From a virus, in IMG/VR virus record IMGVR_UViG_3300028392_000088, positions 1-50,728 of that record: 50,728 nt of DNA; one strand, given 5' to 3'. Below, one piece after another: positions 50,727 through 50,728 of the stretch. Positions within the stretch are counted from its first letter, which is position 1. Each line of letters begins with the position of its first letter. The notes beneath the pieces are model-generated. The model saw nothing but the letters and a program-made list of their open reading frames with translations. It was not told the origin of the DNA and made no database searches. The position numbers and the translations under genes are program-made.

Positions 50727-50728
50727 TG

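Overview
This window is a fragment of a tailed double-stranded DNA phage with siphovirus-type architecture (long tape measure, tail tube, tail chaperones, Gp37-like baseplate protein). An actinobacterial host is likely: it encodes a WhiB-family iron-sulphur protein, a family essentially confined to Actinobacteria and their phages, and several virion genes have the layout and motifs of actinophage genes (C-terminal head domain of the DGSFPI..AYGRA type, Dit-like protein, HK97-gp10-like protein). The DNA is AT-rich, which fits a low-GC freshwater actinobacterium such as the acI/Nanopelagicales group better than Streptomyces or Mycobacterium; the host group is inference. Both ends cut through genes, so terminase, portal and most lysis genes lie outside the window.

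Layout. (1) 2-3796, plus strand: end of a collagen-like fibre gene, a small virion protein, three tandem glycine-rich adhesin-like paralogues and a small fibre-associated protein. (2) 3797-6074, minus strand: a TPR-FkbM methyltransferase and a beta-propeller glycosidase-like protein, a two-gene carbohydrate cassette. (3) 6224-16351, plus strand: replication and recombination genes: small accessory proteins, family A DNA polymerase, RuvC-like resolvase, SNF2 helicase, Cas4/RecB-like nuclease, Sak4-like ATPase, a probable ssDNA-binding protein, a possible GT-B glycosyltransferase, small unknowns and WhiB. (4) 16323-18201, minus strand: metallophosphoesterase, a small HTH-like protein and a one-pass membrane protein. 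(5) 18202-21839, plus strand: a control region with two dyads and a 9-codon leader ORF, a prim-pol/D5-type primase-helicase, and a GT-A glycosyltransferase. (6) 21836-23421: serine recombinase, dNMP kinase and two very small genes. (7) 23438-50726, minus strand: the late structural operon, read right to left: DUF6582-type head protein, major capsid protein with a long acidic N-terminal extension, a second structural protein, major tail protein, head-tail adaptor, a small acidic protein, tail terminator, HK97-gp10-like protein, two overlapping tail chaperone frames, tape measure, Dit-like protein, Gp37-like baseplate protein and a 2192-residue fibre.

How it works together. Genes 7166-13666 plus the primase and dNMP kinase supply polymerase, primase-helicase, strand exchange, resection, ssDNA coating, junction resolution and nucleotide supply, so the phage appears largely self-sufficient for recombination-linked replication. 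The late operon is punctuated by strong hairpins after the capsid and tail-tube genes.

The most unusual feature is how one kind of small beta-rich repeat (consensus roughly VTLTT..HGL..GD.V.I.G...FNGTY.V....TFTY) is scattered through at least five different virion proteins, splitting the Gp37-like baseplate protein with about 1,100 residues of insert. Other points of interest are a 212-bp near-identical duplication in the giant fibre, a jelly-roll domain that seems to sit inside a repeat unit, two glycosyltransferase-like genes near the replication genes, a WhiB fused to a zinc ribbon, and a serine recombinase with no visible partner. All calls come from reading sequence motifs; no database search was run.
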